Source: a virus
Reading direction: 5' to 3' (one strand)
Length of the DNA stretch: 36,392 bases
Virus record (IMG/VR): IMGVR_UViG_3300035682_001501
Coordinates: 1 to 36,392 of that record
The translations under genes were made by a program, and so were the position numbers. Positions 35,910-36,392 of the stretch are shown piece by piece. Within the stretch, counting starts at the first letter, position 1; each line of letters starts with the position of its first letter. The notes under the pieces were generated by a model. The model was not told where the DNA came from. It did not search any database and saw only the letters and a list, made by a program, of their open reading frames with translations.

Positions 35910-36032
35910 CATGTTGATCAAGCGCGAGCTCCCCACCACGATGCTCCATTATAATTATGCCGCGGAAAGCCAGGTGCCTTCAGGCCCTAGATGGATAGCG
36001 GCTGTTGAATAGATTATACAAATAGCTATGAT

Positions 36033-36389
36033 ATGAAATTGAGATACAGATATCGCATCTATCCTACCGCAAGTCAAGAACAACAGATGACGTCTGTGGG
36101 TAGGTCAGTGCGATTCCTCTATAATCACTTTCTCAAGATAAACATCAATTAATAAACATTTGTGTGGCAGTTTGACATGTGCAAGCAACTCACAGCACTC
36201 AAAACACAACACACTTGGTTAAACGACACACACAGCCAGTTGCTACAACAGAGCTTGAAAGAATTGGATTGTGTAGTCAAAGAATATCAAGAAAACAAGT
36301 GCTGTTTTCCGCGGTTCAAACGCAAATACACTACACCGGTATCATTTAGATATCAACAACATGTTCATATATACATCGATCCCAAATGA
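36033..36389 (+). pseudogene. tnpB: Decayed TnpB (IS200/IS605 family)
   Basis: MKLRYRYRIYPTASQEQQMT, then VGRSVRFLYNHFL is the TnpB N-terminus. Two stops in a row (TAATAA, 36150-36155) interrupt it, and the same frame continues with WQFDMCKQLTALKTQHTWLN, LLQQSLKELDCVVKEYQEN and FPRFKRKYTTPVSFRYQQHV, exactly the next TnpB segments. A third in-frame stop (TGA, 36387-36389) closes it before the RuvC-like domain. TnpB is an RNA-guided nuclease; this copy cannot make it. The window ends 3 bases later, so the rest cannot be judged. Confidence 0.85.
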
Positions 36390-36392
36390 TGG

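Larger units (their letters stand above)
35384..35930. other. GC-rich segment of foreign composition
   Basis: From about 35384 to 35930 the base composition jumps well above that of the rest, with G/C at most third codon positions. It carries two complete overlapping ORFs with their own Shine-Dalgarno. It begins inside the HD gene and ends just before the decayed transposase. It may be an insertion from another phage or an assembly join. Confidence 0.7.

Noticed and set aside
35911-36012. 33-codon ORF after the GC-rich genes and a small GCC-TTCA-GGC stem in it
   Set aside because: Too short, no Shine-Dalgarno. The stem recalls IS200/IS605 ends but cannot be assigned without the element's other end.
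1-36392. tRNA genes and CRISPR arrays
   Set aside because: I saw no cloverleaf with a convincing T-loop and no regularly spaced direct repeats; the only tandem repeat is inside the lipoprotein gene.

Overview
The window looks like an internal piece of a large tailed-phage genome, probably a T4-related (myovirus-like) phage of a proteobacterium. The evidence is very tight gene packing with ATGA overlaps, many small unknown ORFs, free-standing homing endonucleases, phage-type nucleotide genes (dUTPase, CMP/dCMP deaminase-like, QueD-like, purM, purN, pyrG), a virion-type protein, host-takeover genes (ClpX, ClpS, IF-3, bS21, Hsp20) and two phage-style promoter classes. One class is a sigma70-like early motif, TTGACA-N16-(TGC)TATNAT, whose -35 often overlaps the stop codon of the gene before it. 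The other is a T4-late-like (TA)TAAATA box. No terminase, capsid, portal or polymerase gene lies in the window, so the phage assignment is an inference.

Layout. 1-2.5 kb: end of purM, then pyrG and purN in an overlapping purine/pyrimidine cluster. 2.5-7.3 kb: early-promoter-driven small genes, a SLOG-fold protein, a QueD-like protein and homing endonuclease 1. 7.3-12.6 kb: deaminase, virion-type protein, then an operon of an unknown gene, clpX, infC (IF-3) and a creA-like gene interrupted near its 3' end by homing endonuclease 2. 12.6-17.5 kb: late genes (two paralogous ADP-ribosyltransferase-like proteins, a P-loop kinase), bS21, and Hsp20 behind a leader that resembles a ROSE RNA thermometer. 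17.5-22.6 kb: P-loop NTPase, clpS, dut, a proline-rich lipoprotein and a large AAA ATPase followed by homing endonuclease 3. 22.6-26.4 kb: small genes, a third ART-like paralogue and a 2H phosphoesterase-like protein.

26.5-32.8 kb is the highlight: a six-gene, translationally coupled cassette of CsgF, CsgG, a curlin-repeat protein, a FecR-domain protein, a PA14-like plus curlin-repeat protein and a CHASE2-adenylate cyclase. It is a nearly complete curli-type amyloid secretion module with its own membrane cyclase, behind a phage late-type promoter. 32.8-34.5 kb holds three small membrane proteins and an RlpA-like protein, possibly envelope or lysis functions. At 35.4-36.4 kb an HD-hydrolase gene is broken by a GC-rich segment, followed by a decayed tnpB.

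Three themes link the genes. (1) Host takeover at the level of proteolysis (ClpX, ClpS), translation initiation (IF-3, bS21) and nucleotide supply. (2) Antisense homing endonucleases sitting just behind host genes whose 3' ends appear replaced by recoded copies, with the old 3' end still visible beyond the endonuclease in two of three cases. (3) Late promoters that in three places put the predicted transcription start exactly on the A of the ATG, which predicts leaderless late mRNAs.
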